Shown here piece after piece: positions 56,287 to 64,000 of a stretch of DNA of 64,000 nucleotides (position 1 is the first letter of the stretch; each line of letters begins with the position of its first letter). This DNA is from Nocardia fluminea (GTDB taxonomy: Bacteria > Actinomycetota > Actinomycetes > Mycobacteriales > Mycobacteriaceae): positions 5,022,001 through 5,086,000 of the forward strand of contig NZ_PJMW01000002.1 in NCBI RefSeq assembly GCF_002846365.1. The letters run 5' to 3'. The translations under genes were made by a program, and so were the position numbers. Under the pieces are notes generated by a model. It did no database searches and was not told the origin of the DNA. It saw only the letters and a program-made list of their open reading frames with translations.

Positions 56287-58641
56287 TCAGCCTTCCTGTT
56301 CGTCCTGGTTCGATGTGGTCTGTTGTTTGCGACCCTGGCGGGTGCCGTTCTCGATCGCGGACATGATGTCGCGCGCCTGTTCCGCGGAGCGGGGACGCTC
56401 GGGTGCGCTCGGCGCCTCGGCGGCGGGCTCGGCGAGTTCGGGCGCCAGATTGGTCTGCCTGCTGCGGCGCGGCAGCGCGGGTCGTTCGTCGGAGCCGGTG
56501 TCGTAGCGCGGGTTCTGCACGGCGGGCGATTCGGGGGCCGGGGCCATCGGACGCGGGGTCGGCGGATCGGCGACCAGGGTCGCGACGGGCGCAGGCGCCG
56601 ATTCGAGAGCGGCGAGAGGCCCCGATTCCTGCGCCGTGGGCGGCAGCCCGCGGCGCAGGGGACCGGTCATGGTGGGTGGCGTGCCAGCCAGGTCGGCCTC
56701 ACCGGCCAGCAATTGCTGGGGGATCAGCACGATGGCGCGGATGCCGCCGTAATCGGATTCGCTCAGCCGCACCGACACACCGTGCGCGAGGGCCAGGCGG
56801 GCGACCACGAACAGGCCGAGGCGCGAGTCCGAGGACAGCGTGCCGACACCGAAGTCCGGCGGATCGGCCAGCATGCTGTTGTAGCGCACCAGATCCTCGG
56901 CGCTCATACCCATGCCCTGATCGGTGATCTCGACGACCACGCCCTTGCCGACGATATTGCCGCTCGCCTCGACTCGCGACTGCGGCGGGGAGAACGCGGT
57001 GGCGTTGTCGACGAGCTCGGCGAGCAGGTGCACGAGGTCGGCCACGACGGTCCCGACGACGCTGACCTCCGGCAGCTTGGTGACCCGCACGCGCGCGTAG
57101 TCGAGCGTCTCGCCGATGGCGCTGCGCACCACGTCCATCACGGGCACGGGCTGACGCCACTGCCGCCCCGGGCGACCGCCGCCGAGGATGATCAGGTTCT
57201 CGGCGTTGCGACGTTCCCGGGTGGCCAGGTGATCGAGCCGGAACAGCGTCTCGAGCAGCGCCGGATCCTCTTGGCGGCGTTCGGCTTCGTCGAGGATCTC
57301 GAGCTGGCGGTGCACCACGATCTGGCTGCGGTGAGCGATGTTGAGGAACACCGCGCGCACGCCCTCACGGGTCCGGGCCTCGTCCACTGCGGCACCGATC
57401 GCCGCCGCGGCGGCGTGTTCGAAGGCCTTGGCGACCTGACCGATCTCGTCGTGTCCGAAGTCGAGGGAGGGCGAGGTCTCGGCCGAATCGACCTCCTCCC
57501 CGTTGCGCAGAGCGAGCATCGTGGCGGGCAGCTTTTCGTCGGCGAGCTGCAGGGTGGCGGTGCGCAGACGGCGCAGGCGACGAATGATTCTGTTGGCCAG
57601 GACCACCGACACCAGGAAGACGAGCACGCTGAGCGCGATGACGCCGCCACCGGCGGCGGCCGCGGTCGCCTCGGAGCGCTGGGAGGATTCCTTGGCCAGC
57701 GTCTGGATGAATCCGTTGTGACCGGTGTAGACATCGAGCAGTGCCCGGTTGACGGAGGCCGAGGCGCTCTGCCATTCGGCGGCGGACATCGGCAGTGCGG
57801 GCGGGGTGGCCGCCTTGGTGGTGCTCGTGCTGCTCGTGGTGGCGGTGGGCGTGGAGAAGCGGGCGATGATCGCGTTGTCCATCTGCGTGAGCTGCTGCCA
57901 CGGCGCCGAGGCGGTCAGCGCGACGATCGCGTTGCGCGCGCCCTCGGGCAGTTCGGGAGTCAGGTTGCTGAGTTCGGTGCGGTAGAAGCCGCTTTGACGG
58001 ATGAATTCGTCGACTCCGACAGCGAAGCTGCCCTCCGCCGTGACCAGCGCCGACCCGAGTGCGTTGCCGCGTGACATCGCCTCGATGACGTTGAGCAGGC
58101 GCATGCCCTCACCCACCCCGGAGGACACGGTCGCGTCGGGGGCGGCGAGCATGGCGATCTTGGTGCCCCGGATGAACTTGTCGACCACCAGGTTGAAGAA
58201 CATGTATGCGTCGGGTGCGGGCAACATTCCCGCGTCCGCGCCGCCGCGCATGGCCTTGAGGTGTTGCTGGAATGCTTCGAATTCGGCCTGGTCGTCACCG
58301 ATATCGGCGCCGTCGACGGCCTGCATCTGCTGGGCGATCTGATTGAGCTTCACGAACGCGGCGTCCGTGCGGGTCCGGGCGGCGGGCAGCGCGAGGGTGG
58401 TGGTCATGTCTCCGGCGACCAGCGACATCGTGAGGTGACGCTCGGACTGGATCGCCTCGACCATCTCCTGGGTGTAGCGACCGGCTTGGTGGAGTTCGGT
58501 GGCCCACGCTTTGGCCGTGTTGCTCTCCTCGACCAGGTAGCCGGCCGTACCGACGCCGACCACCACCAGCGTCAGACTCGGGATGAGAGCAATCGCCAGA
58601 ATCCGGGTGCGCACACCGAGTCTCGCTAAGAACATCGCCAT
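56287..58641 (-). CDS. Conservon sensor kinase-like protein (CvnA-like) with nitrate/nitrite-sensing domain
   Basis: A 784-residue membrane sensor. A signal-anchor helix (about residues 13-33) is followed by an extracytoplasmic NIT-like domain to about 290 (AIQSERHLTMSLVAG, FNLVVDKFIRGTKI). A second membrane helix lies near 330, then a HAMP-like region. The kinase core has FRLDHLATRERRNAENLIIL in place of a classical H box, then the ATPase N box LLAELVDNATAFSPP and G box DQGMGMSAEDL (about 465-640). The last 140 residues are a Pro/Ala-rich tail. No response regulator is present; signalling probably runs through the roadblock/GTPase module. ATG 58641 or 58635 may start the protein; a GTG at 58716 is a third option. 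Confidence 0.9.
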   Translation of the reverse strand: MAMFLARLGVRTRILAIALIPSLTLVVVGVGTAGYLVEESNTAKAWATELHQAGRYTQEMVEAIQSERHLTMSLVAGDMTTTLALPAARTRTDAAFVKLNQIAQQMQAVDGADIGDDQAEFEAFQQHLKAMRGGADAGMLPAPDAYMFFNLVVDKFIRGTKIAMLAAPDATVSSGVGEGMRLLNVIEAMSRGNALGSALVTAEGSFAVGVDEFIRQSGFYRTELSNLTPELPEGARNAIVALTASAPWQQLTQMDNAIIARFSTPTATTSSTSTTKAATPPALPMSAAEWQSASASVNRALLDVYTGHNGFIQTLAKESSQRSEATAAAAGGGVIALSVLVFLVSVVLANRIIRRLRRLRTATLQLADEKLPATMLALRNGEEVDSAETSPSLDFGHDEIGQVAKAFEHAAAAAIGAAVDEARTREGVRAVFLNIAHRSQIVVHRQLEILDEAERRQEDPALLETLFRLDHLATRERRNAENLIILGGGRPGRQWRQPVPVMDVVRSAIGETLDYARVRVTKLPEVSVVGTVVADLVHLLAELVDNATAFSPPQSRVEASGNIVGKGVVVEITDQGMGMSAEDLVRYNSMLADPPDFGVGTLSSDSRLGLFVVARLALAHGVSVRLSESDYGGIRAIVLIPQQLLAGEADLAGTPPTMTGPLRRGLPPTAQESGPLAALESAPAPVATLVADPPTPRPMAPAPESPAVQNPRYDTGSDERPALPRRSRQTNLAPELAEPAAEAPSAPERPRSAEQARDIMSAIENGTRQGRKQQTTSNQDEQEG

Positions 58642-58738
58642 AACGTAACGGAATCGTTGCACTGTTGTCGTGTGTGTCTCGGTGAGCGAGACGCGATTTG
58701 GTTTGCGCGGGAACACATTTGCTATATGGGCGAAGACG

Positions 58739-58800
58739 AAAAAACGGCGAGCTCACCCCGCCGGCTGAGCCGCGATGGCCCAGTCGGCGGGGGCTCGCCG
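58739..58800 (-). terminator. Rho-independent terminator of the ald-DUF779 operon
   Basis: On the minus strand a 16-bp stem (58745-58752 plus 58756-58763 pairing with 58785-58800, with a three-base bulge) is followed by six T residues (58739-58744 read as A6 on the plus strand). This is the clearest classical intrinsic terminator in the window. Confidence 0.85.
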
Positions 58801-58802
58801 CG

Positions 58803-58834
58803 ACCTGGCAGCGCCGGGAAAGATGCTGCCAGGT
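58803..58834. terminator. Second hairpin between DUF779 and the main terminator
   Basis: ACCTGGCAGC (58803-58812) pairs perfectly with GCTGCCAGGT (58825-58834), 20 bases after the DUF779 stop. It makes a tandem terminator with the preceding feature. Confidence 0.65.
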
Positions 58835-58854
58835 CAGGTTTTCGGCGGGCGCCG

Positions 58855-59262
58855 CTACAGTGTGCGGTCTGCGCCCGTGCGTGGTGGCGGTCCGGCCGCC
58901 AGTGCCGCGTGCTCCGCGTCGGTCAGCAGCCTGGCACGTAAGACGAATCTCATGCCCTGGCCTGCCTCGAGCGAATCCTCGGCAGCCTCACCGCGCGTCA
59001 CATCGACGGTGAGGTGGGTATCTTTCCAGCATTCGAACTGTGCGGCGCTGATCCAGAATTCGGTGTGCCAGCTGAGCCGGCCGAGCAGGATGTCGGCCTT
59101 CTCGATGGGGAACTGCTTGGCCGGCAGACACACCGGTGCGGCGTCGTCGTCGCAGCCGTCGCCCGCCTGGCGGAACAGTACCGGGCCGTTGTCCTCGATG
59201 AGGCGGCGGAGCAGAGTCTGGGCGCGCTCGGTGATCTCCACACGGTGGATTCGATTCTGCAT
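58855..59262 (-). CDS. DUF779-family protein
   Basis: A 135-residue protein of the DUF779 family, almost always encoded next to an acetaldehyde-type aldehyde dehydrogenase. Conserved cysteines are in GDGCDDDAAPVCLP near residue 36. The segment DILLGRLSWHTEFWISAAQF near 57 and the ending part AGQGMRFVLRARLLT are family-typical. Its role is unknown; an accessory or metal-handling part in the dehydrogenase pathway is possible. ATG 59262 overlaps the dehydrogenase stop as ATGA, so translation is coupled. The gene is followed by two hairpins. Confidence 0.9.
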   Translation of the reverse strand: MQNRIHRVEITERAQTLLRRLIEDNGPVLFRQAGDGCDDDAAPVCLPAKQFPIEKADILLGRLSWHTEFWISAAQFECWKDTHLTVDVTRGEAAEDSLEAGQGMRFVLRARLLTDAEHAALAAGPPPRTGADRTL

Positions 59263-60779
59263 CAGAACATCCCGAGTTTCGTCGTCGAATAACTGACCAG
59301 CAGGTTCTTGGTCTGCTGGTAGTGCCCGAGCATCATCGCGTGGTTCTCCCGGCCGAACCCCGACTTCTTGTAGCCGCCGAACGCAGCGTGGGCGGGATAG
59401 GCGTGGTAGCAGTTGGTCCAGACCCGGCCCGCCTTGATGCCGCGGCCGAGTCGGTGGGCGGTGAACATGTCGCGGGTCCACACGCCCGCACCGAGACCGT
59501 AGAGAGTGTCGTTGGCGATGCGGATCGCTTCGTCGACGGTATCGAAGCGGGTGACCGCGACGACCGGGCCGAAGATCTCCTCCTGGAAGATCCGCATCGT
59601 ATTGTCACCCTCGAAGACGGTGGGTTCGATGTAGTACCCACCCGGTAGGCCGTCGACCTTGCGTGCTTCCCCTCCAGTCAGCACGCGGGCGCCTTCGGCT
59701 CTGCCGATGTCGAAATAGGACAGAATCTTCTCGTATTGGTCGTTGCCGGCCTGTGCGCCGATCATCGTCTCGGTATCGAGTGGATGACCGGACACGACGG
59801 CCTCGGTGCGGGCGATGGCGCGGGCGAGGAATTCGTCATAGATCGACGAGTGGATCAGCGCCCGCGACGGGCACGTGCACACCTCACCCTGGTTCAGGGC
59901 GAACATGACGAACCCCTCGACGGCCTTGTCGAGGTAGTCGTCGTCGGCGGCGAGCACATCGGGCAGGAAGATGTTGGGGCTCTTGCCGCCGAGTTCGAGA
60001 GTCACCGGAATGATGTTCTCGCTGGCGTACTGCATGATCAGCCGGCCGGTGGTCGTCTCGCCGGTGAACGCGATCTTGGCCACCCGCGGGCTCTGCGCCA
60101 GCGGTTTTCCCGCCTCGGCGCCGAAACCGTTGACCACGTTGAGAACGCCGTCGGGCAGCAGATCCGCGATGAGTTCGACCACGAGCAGCAGCGAGGCCGG
60201 TGTCTGTTCGGCCGGTTTGATGACCACGCAGTTGCCGGCCGCCAGCGCGGGCGCGAGTTTCCAGGCGGCCATCAGGATCGGGAAGTTCCACGGAATGATC
60301 TGCCCGATCACGCCGAGCGGTTCGTGGAAGTGATAGGCGACGGTGTCGGCGTCGATCTGCGACAGCGATCCCTCCTGGGCGCGAAGCACACCCGCGAAGT
60401 ACCGGAAGTGATCGATGGCCAGCGGGAGGTCTGCCGCCAGCGTTTCGCGTACCGGTTTGCCGTTGTCCCAGGTTTCGGCGACGGCCAGCGGTTCGAGACT
60501 GTTCTCGATCCGGTCGGCGATCTTGAGCAGGATGTCGGCACGCTCGGCGACCGAGGTCGCGGCCCAGCGCTCGGTGGCGCGGTGGGCGGCCTCGAGTGCC
60601 ATGTCGATATCGGCGGCGGTGGAACGGGCGACCGCGCAGAAGGTCTCACCGTCGACCGGTGAGGTGTTGTCGAAATATCTGCCCTCGACAGGGGGCGACC
60701 AGTCACCTCCGATGAAGTTGTCGTATCGGGCGGCATAGCTGACTATGCCGGTATCCGATCCGGGTTTGCCGTAGATCAT
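59262..60779 (-). CDS. NAD-dependent aldehyde dehydrogenase (ExaC/acetaldehyde type)
   Basis: A 505-residue aldehyde dehydrogenase that oxidises an aldehyde, probably acetaldehyde or a short-chain relative, to the acid. Cofactor-binding [20 protein letters not shown] is near residue 155, the NAD turn FTGETTTGR near 230, the general-base Glu in [16 protein letters not shown] near 263, and the nucleophilic Cys in GEVCTCPSR near 303. The last residues TTKLGMF match the ExaC-like subgroup. ATG 60779 has GAGGAG upstream. It is coupled to DUF779 and preceded on the same strand by a GAF-domain regulator, the usual three-gene set for alcohol or acetaldehyde use. Confidence 0.95.
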   Translation of the reverse strand: MIYGKPGSDTGIVSYAARYDNFIGGDWSPPVEGRYFDNTSPVDGETFCAVARSTAADIDMALEAAHRATERWAATSVAERADILLKIADRIENSLEPLAVAETWDNGKPVRETLAADLPLAIDHFRYFAGVLRAQEGSLSQIDADTVAYHFHEPLGVIGQIIPWNFPILMAAWKLAPALAAGNCVVIKPAEQTPASLLLVVELIADLLPDGVLNVVNGFGAEAGKPLAQSPRVAKIAFTGETTTGRLIMQYASENIIPVTLELGGKSPNIFLPDVLAADDDYLDKAVEGFVMFALNQGEVCTCPSRALIHSSIYDEFLARAIARTEAVVSGHPLDTETMIGAQAGNDQYEKILSYFDIGRAEGARVLTGGEARKVDGLPGGYYIEPTVFEGDNTMRIFQEEIFGPVVAVTRFDTVDEAIRIANDTLYGLGAGVWTRDMFTAHRLGRGIKAGRVWTNCYHAYPAHAAFGGYKKSGFGRENHAMMLGHYQQTKNLLVSYSTTKLGMF

Positions 60780-60866
60780 TCGCCTCGCTCCTCGCGACCT
60801 CTGCGTGGTGCCCCACACTATGGTCGGCGAAGGTTGGTACGAGGTTGGTGACGGCTTCCGCGCAGG

Positions 60867-62144
60867 TCAGCCCTGGCGTGCGGTGAAAAGCCGGGCCGTC
60901 ACGACGGCGCGGCGCACATCGTCGCGCGGCAGTAGCCGCAGGGCGTGCTCGTGCACGGCGACATCGCCCGGGCAGCGCTGGCCGAACGCGACCGCGTGTT
61001 CGGGCCGGTCGCTGCCGAGCACGGCGTTGCGGATGCCGACGTCGAGGTGGGCGCGCCACTGCTCCACCCCGGGCAGCTCCGAACCGGGCAGCAGCGGACC
61101 GCGATACAGCCACAGCGCCGAGGTCAGGTCACCGCCCTCGATCGCGGCCAGCAGGTCCACCGCGTCGCAGGACACCTCGCCGGTGAGCATGTAGCGGCGG
61201 TTGGTGATCTCGCCGCGGGTGGCACGGCGCAGATGGGAGACATCGGCTTTGAGCGTGTTCAGCGAGACCGCCCGCTCACCGTAGACCGCGGCGTGCAATT
61301 GTTCGGGGGTGTAGCCGTCGGGCTCGAGCGCCAGCAGCGCCAGGATCTCGAGTTGCCGCGGCGGCAGCGGCACGGGCCTGCCGTCGCGCAAAAGCCTTGC
61401 CGCGCCCAGACATTCGAGCCGCACCCCCGGTGCCGGCGTCGGTGCCTCCGCGCGCAGCATCGTCTCCACGGCGGTGACCAGCGCGCGGACCGAGGTCATC
61501 ACCATCGGATGCGAGCGTTCCCAGGTCGAGGACAGATCGAGCACACCCACCGTGCGGCCGTCGGGGCCGTGGATGGGCGCGGAGTAGCAGACCCAGCCGT
61601 GCAGCGCGGCGACGAGATGCTCGGCGGAGAACACGGTGACGGCCCTGTCGTCGTGCAGGGCCAGGGATAACCCGTTGGTGCCCATATGGCTTTCGTCCCA
61701 GACGCCGCCGGGTGCGAAGTTCACCGCTTCTCCTTGGCGGCGCAGCGTGCGATCGCCCGCGGTCCACAGGATGGTGCCCGATTCGTCACTGACGACAGCG
61801 AGATAGCCCGATTCCTCGGCCATCCCGCGCAGTTGCCCCGCGAGTTCGGTGACCGGCCTGCGCAGCGGCGATTCCGACCAGCGGTCGCTGATGTCGTTGA
61901 AGCCGGGCGCGACTTCGGTGGCGGGGTCCACGGTGTGCAGGGAACGCTGCCAGGATTTGGCCACATCGTTGCGCACCGCCCCGGTGTCGCGGGGCAGGGT
62001 CAGCGGCCGGGAGGGCGCGGCGAGGCGCGTCCACTGCTTCTCGAGTTCGACCCGATAGTCGGAGAGTCGTTCCGGCCGGTGCGGTCCGGCGATGGGGTCG
62101 TTGTGGGCGCCTGGTGCCCTACCCAGTTCCTCGCCCACGTTCAC
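60867..62144 (-). CDS. GAF-domain transcriptional regulator with C-terminal winged helix
   Basis: A 425-residue regulator. The N-terminal 90 residues (SWQRSLHTVDPATEVAPGFN) resemble the sensor part of AcoR-type activators. A GAF domain covers about 95-240 (YLAVVSDESGTILWTAGDRT, NFAPGGVWDESHMGTNGLSL, APIHGPDGRTVGVLDLSS). The sigma-54 ATPase domain of AcoR is absent. In its place is a winged-helix, OmpR/SARP-like DNA-binding region (about 255-330: VPLPPRQLEILALLALEPDG, LNTLKADVSHLRRATRG). It sits 87 bases upstream of the aldehyde dehydrogenase on the same strand and probably activates it in response to a small substrate. GTG 62144 has CAGGGA ahead. Confidence 0.85.
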   Translation of the reverse strand: MNVGEELGRAPGAHNDPIAGPHRPERLSDYRVELEKQWTRLAAPSRPLTLPRDTGAVRNDVAKSWQRSLHTVDPATEVAPGFNDISDRWSESPLRRPVTELAGQLRGMAEESGYLAVVSDESGTILWTAGDRTLRRQGEAVNFAPGGVWDESHMGTNGLSLALHDDRAVTVFSAEHLVAALHGWVCYSAPIHGPDGRTVGVLDLSSTWERSHPMVMTSVRALVTAVETMLRAEAPTPAPGVRLECLGAARLLRDGRPVPLPPRQLEILALLALEPDGYTPEQLHAAVYGERAVSLNTLKADVSHLRRATRGEITNRRYMLTGEVSCDAVDLLAAIEGGDLTSALWLYRGPLLPGSELPGVEQWRAHLDVGIRNAVLGSDRPEHAVAFGQRCPGDVAVHEHALRLLPRDDVRRAVVTARLFTARQG

Positions 62145-62293
62145 TCCCTGCTCGTCGGTGACGCACCGTTCCGGCGACGAGAACGGGTGTGGCGCTTACT
62201 GTCTATCAGCTGTGCCACCGCCATGGGAACGTTTGCGGCGAGGACGACAGGGTCACCGGTTGCCGGGCTGTCGGGTCGCCTTGACGTCGGTGA

Positions 62294-62614
62294 CTACTTG
62301 TTCAGGAAGATCCCGGCGATATCGGCGTTCTTGATCGGGGTGTCGACGTTGCGCTGGGTCGCGCACAGCAGGTCGACCTGCACGATCATCGAGTCGACCA
62401 CCGTGCCGGCCGGTTCGTTGTCGTTGCCGGTCTGCTGCTTGATCGCCTTGGTGATGGTGATCCGCTTGGTGTTCGCGTCCTGGTTGACGTAGTCGCGGCA
62501 GCTCGTGTCACCGCCCTGGTTGAGTACTCGCTCGACCTCGGTGCACCCCGTGGCCAGTGCCGCCAGCACCGCGACGCCCACCGCGACGGCGCCGGTTCGG
62601 GTGTTGGCAGCCAT
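62294..62614 (-). CDS. Small lipoprotein with HdeA-like features
   Basis: A 106-residue exported lipoprotein. The signal ends in LATGC, with Cys at residue 24. The mature part has two further cysteines, SCRDYVNQDANTKRITITKA near 38 and VDLLCATQRNVDTPI near 83, whose spacing and context resemble the disulfide of HdeA-type acid-stress chaperones. Function as a periplasm-equivalent chaperone is inferred from that resemblance only. It is a single-gene unit, with 149 bases to the upstream regulator's start and 63 to the next stop. It is a likely Lnt substrate. Confidence 0.7.
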   Translation of the reverse strand: MAANTRTGAVAVGVAVLAALATGCTEVERVLNQGGDTSCRDYVNQDANTKRITITKAIKQQTGNDNEPAGTVVDSMIVQVDLLCATQRNVDTPIKNADIAGIFLNK

Positions 62615-62677
62615 GTTTCCTCCTGGAATGGTTCGCTGCGCGCGGTCGCGCGACGGTGCCAGCTTAGGTGGTGGCGT

Positions 62678-63826
62678 TCAGGCGCGGTGGATTCGCAGGG
62701 GGACCCGCAGCTCGGCGGCGGTGAGCGAGCCGTGGTGGCCGACCATCATCGATTGCATCGGTTCGGCGCCCGACCGCACGACACCACCGTCGCCGCTCGC
62801 GATCACGACCAGATCGCCGATGCGCGCGGCGGCGTCGCGGGTGACGACCGGGCCGAACCAGCCCGCCTCGATCGCCTCGGCTCGGGTACGCACCGAGAAT
62901 CCGCTGCCGAGCACGTCGCGCCAGGTCTCGGCGACCGCGGCGGGGCCGTCGGTGTAGACGTGGCGGGCGCGTGGTTCACCGCCCAGGGCGGCGACATTGT
63001 CCGGCAGGTGCGGGTGGGTGTCGAAGTCGACGCGCTCGCGCAGTTCGATCATGCCGTGATCGGCGGTGACGATGAGCGCCGAGCGAGCGGGCAGCCGCGC
63101 GGCGATCTCGGCGGCGATCCGGTCGACATTGGCGAGTTCGAACCGCCATGCCCGGCTGGCGGGCCCGCGGGCGTGGCCAGTGGTGTCGAGTTCCGAATGA
63201 TAGGTGTAGACAAGGGTTTTCGGGGCGGAGGTCAGCGCGGTCAGGACTCCGTCGACGAGGTCGCCGACCGAGTAGGCCGTGCGGAATCCGCCCCCACGCC
63301 ACCCGGCCAGCGTCAGACCGGACCCGTCCTGGTAGCTCGGCGCGACCTGCACCGCCACGATGCCCGCGGCGGTGGCGCGCTCGAAGACGGTGGGGTGCGG
63401 CTGGATTCGATCGGGTGGGTACGCGGTGCGCGCGTCCACCTTCGGCCCGTCGCCCATGAGTTGCCACCTCAGCGAATTGAACAGGCGCTCTTCGCCGGGT
63501 ATCCGCATGCAGTAGCCGACGATGCCGTGCTCGCCCGAGGGCAGGCCGGTGCCGAGGGTGGTCAGGCTCGTGGCCGTGGTGCTCGGGAATCCGGCGTCGA
63601 GGGACGCGTCGGGCAGGCTCGTCAGGAACGGCGCCGCGGCGGATTCGGCGGCCAGGGCTTGTGCCCCGAGCCCGTCGACGAGCAGCACACAGACCCGGTC
63701 GACGTCGAGATCGAGGCCGAGCCGGTCGGTGTCGCCGGGAGCCCCGAGGCAGGTCAGTACCGACGGGAGGAGATCGGAGAGTGCGGCTGTGCCGTACCGC
63801 GGGGTCAGCAGAAGATCGTCGCTCAC
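62678..63826 (-). CDS. Alkaline-phosphatase-fold phosphodiesterase (nucleotide pyrophosphatase-like)
   Basis: A 382-residue enzyme of the type I phosphodiesterase/nucleotide pyrophosphatase superfamily. Metal-site residues are in LLVDGLGAQAL near residue 48, the nucleophile Thr in FPSTTATSLTTLGTG near 80, YHSELDTTGHARG near 212, and TADHGMIELRERVDFDTHPH near 252. No signal peptide is seen, unlike secreted relatives. GTG 63826 has AGGA six bases ahead and overlaps the preceding NTF2-like gene's stop as GTGA, so the two are co-translated. The natural substrate is unknown; these proteins are common single-copy genes in mycolic-acid bacteria. Confidence 0.88.
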   Translation of the reverse strand: MSDDLLLTPRYGTAALSDLLPSVLTCLGAPGDTDRLGLDLDVDRVCVLLVDGLGAQALAAESAAAPFLTSLPDASLDAGFPSTTATSLTTLGTGLPSGEHGIVGYCMRIPGEERLFNSLRWQLMGDGPKVDARTAYPPDRIQPHPTVFERATAAGIVAVQVAPSYQDGSGLTLAGWRGGGFRTAYSVGDLVDGVLTALTSAPKTLVYTYHSELDTTGHARGPASRAWRFELANVDRIAAEIAARLPARSALIVTADHGMIELRERVDFDTHPHLPDNVAALGGEPRARHVYTDGPAAVAETWRDVLGSGFSVRTRAEAIEAGWFGPVVTRDAAARIGDLVVIASGDGGVVRSGAEPMQSMMVGHHGSLTAAELRVPLRIHRA

Positions 63827-64000
63827 GCCTGTCCTGTTTCGAATCGGCTGATCAGCCCGTCGCGCAGGACGAACTGCCAGGTGGTTCGCATCGAACCCCA
63901 CCGGCTGTTGGTGTAGTCGGCGGTGAGCGCGAGCCCGTCTTCGGAGTCGACGGTGTCCACGACCAGATGTCCGTTGCTGCTGAAGATCTCGGCTTCGGTC
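63823..64000 (-). CDS. NTF2-like/SnoaL-like protein, 5'-truncated by the window edge
   Basis: An open frame enters from the window end and terminates at 63823. The visible 58 residues end with WQFVLRDGLISRFETGQA. The upstream part, with TEAEIFSSNGHLVVDTVDSE, fits the last strands of an NTF2-like (SnoaL) domain, a small cavity protein used as ketosteroid-isomerase-like enzyme or binding domain. The stop overlaps the GTG of the phosphodiesterase gene, so the genes are coupled. Confidence 0.7.
   Translation of the reverse strand, partial: TEAEIFSSNGHLVVDTVDSEDGLALTADYTNSRWGSMRTTWQFVLRDGLISRFETGQA

Overview
The window comes from a high-GC actinobacterium of the mycolic-acid group, most probably Nocardia or a close relative. 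The evidence is protein-level: a FurA-KatG pair of mycobacterial type, the RNA polymerase-binding protein RbpA at its standard 111 residues, a fused HadA/HadB dehydratase, a malate:quinone oxidoreductase, a conservon-type kinase/roadblock/DUF742/GTPase operon, and many GTG starts. I see no tRNA, rRNA, CRISPR array, transposase or phage gene.

Layout. 1-7.9 kb: end of a FadI-type thiolase, a tandem MerR (TioE-like) regulator divergent from an erythromycin-esterase-like gene, a HAD phosphatase, a coupled TldD/PmbA protease pair, a TetR regulator and a TSUP permease. 7.9-14.0 kb: a NarL-type two-component pair, FxsA, a small ribbon-helix-helix-like protein, an amidohydrolase and apolipoprotein N-acyltransferase (Lnt). 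14.2-29.8 kb: one 13.7-kb gene for a four-module nonribosomal peptide synthetase (C-A-T four times, then a thioesterase), translationally coupled to a DrrA/DrrB-type ABC exporter. 29.9-31.9 kb: a strong terminator, RbpA, a small zinc-finger-like protein and a membrane protein. 32-39.9 kb: several divergent regulator-target pairs (TetR/SDR, LysR/Mqo), an M23 peptidase, ArsR, a GT9 glycosyltransferase and small membrane or VOC proteins. 40-46.2 kb: a flavin/haem-type split-barrel protein, a lipase-like hydrolase, a YdjM-like membrane protein, an SRPBCC protein, and KatG with FurA. 46.3-52.7 kb: a lipoprotein, HadAB, a molybdopterin oxidoreductase, an MFS exporter and a thioesterase. 52.7-58.6 kb: HxlR, a TetR/SDR pair with two visible operators, and the conservon. 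58.7-64 kb: an aldehyde dehydrogenase/DUF779 operon with its GAF-domain regulator, an HdeA-like lipoprotein, a phosphodiesterase/phosphatase and the end of an NTF2-like gene.

The most notable unit is the NRPS-exporter cassette. Its first C domain, serine-coded first A domain and terminal thioesterase resemble the single module of EntF, with three further modules of unfamiliar specificity placed between. It lies between lnt and rbpA, where mycobacteria carry the polyprenol-phosphate mannosyltransferase Ppm1. No aryl-acid genes, MbtH protein, phosphopantetheinyl transferase or iron box lie nearby, so the product and its starter acyl group are unknown.

Regulation is unusually readable. Inverted repeats sit in the TetR/SDR, HxlR/thioesterase and LysR/Mqo divergent regions. 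A 17-bp direct repeat precedes furA. Several genes have a TANNNT-like box 6-7 bases before the start codon, as expected for leaderless transcripts. Many convergent gene pairs are separated by clear hairpin terminators.
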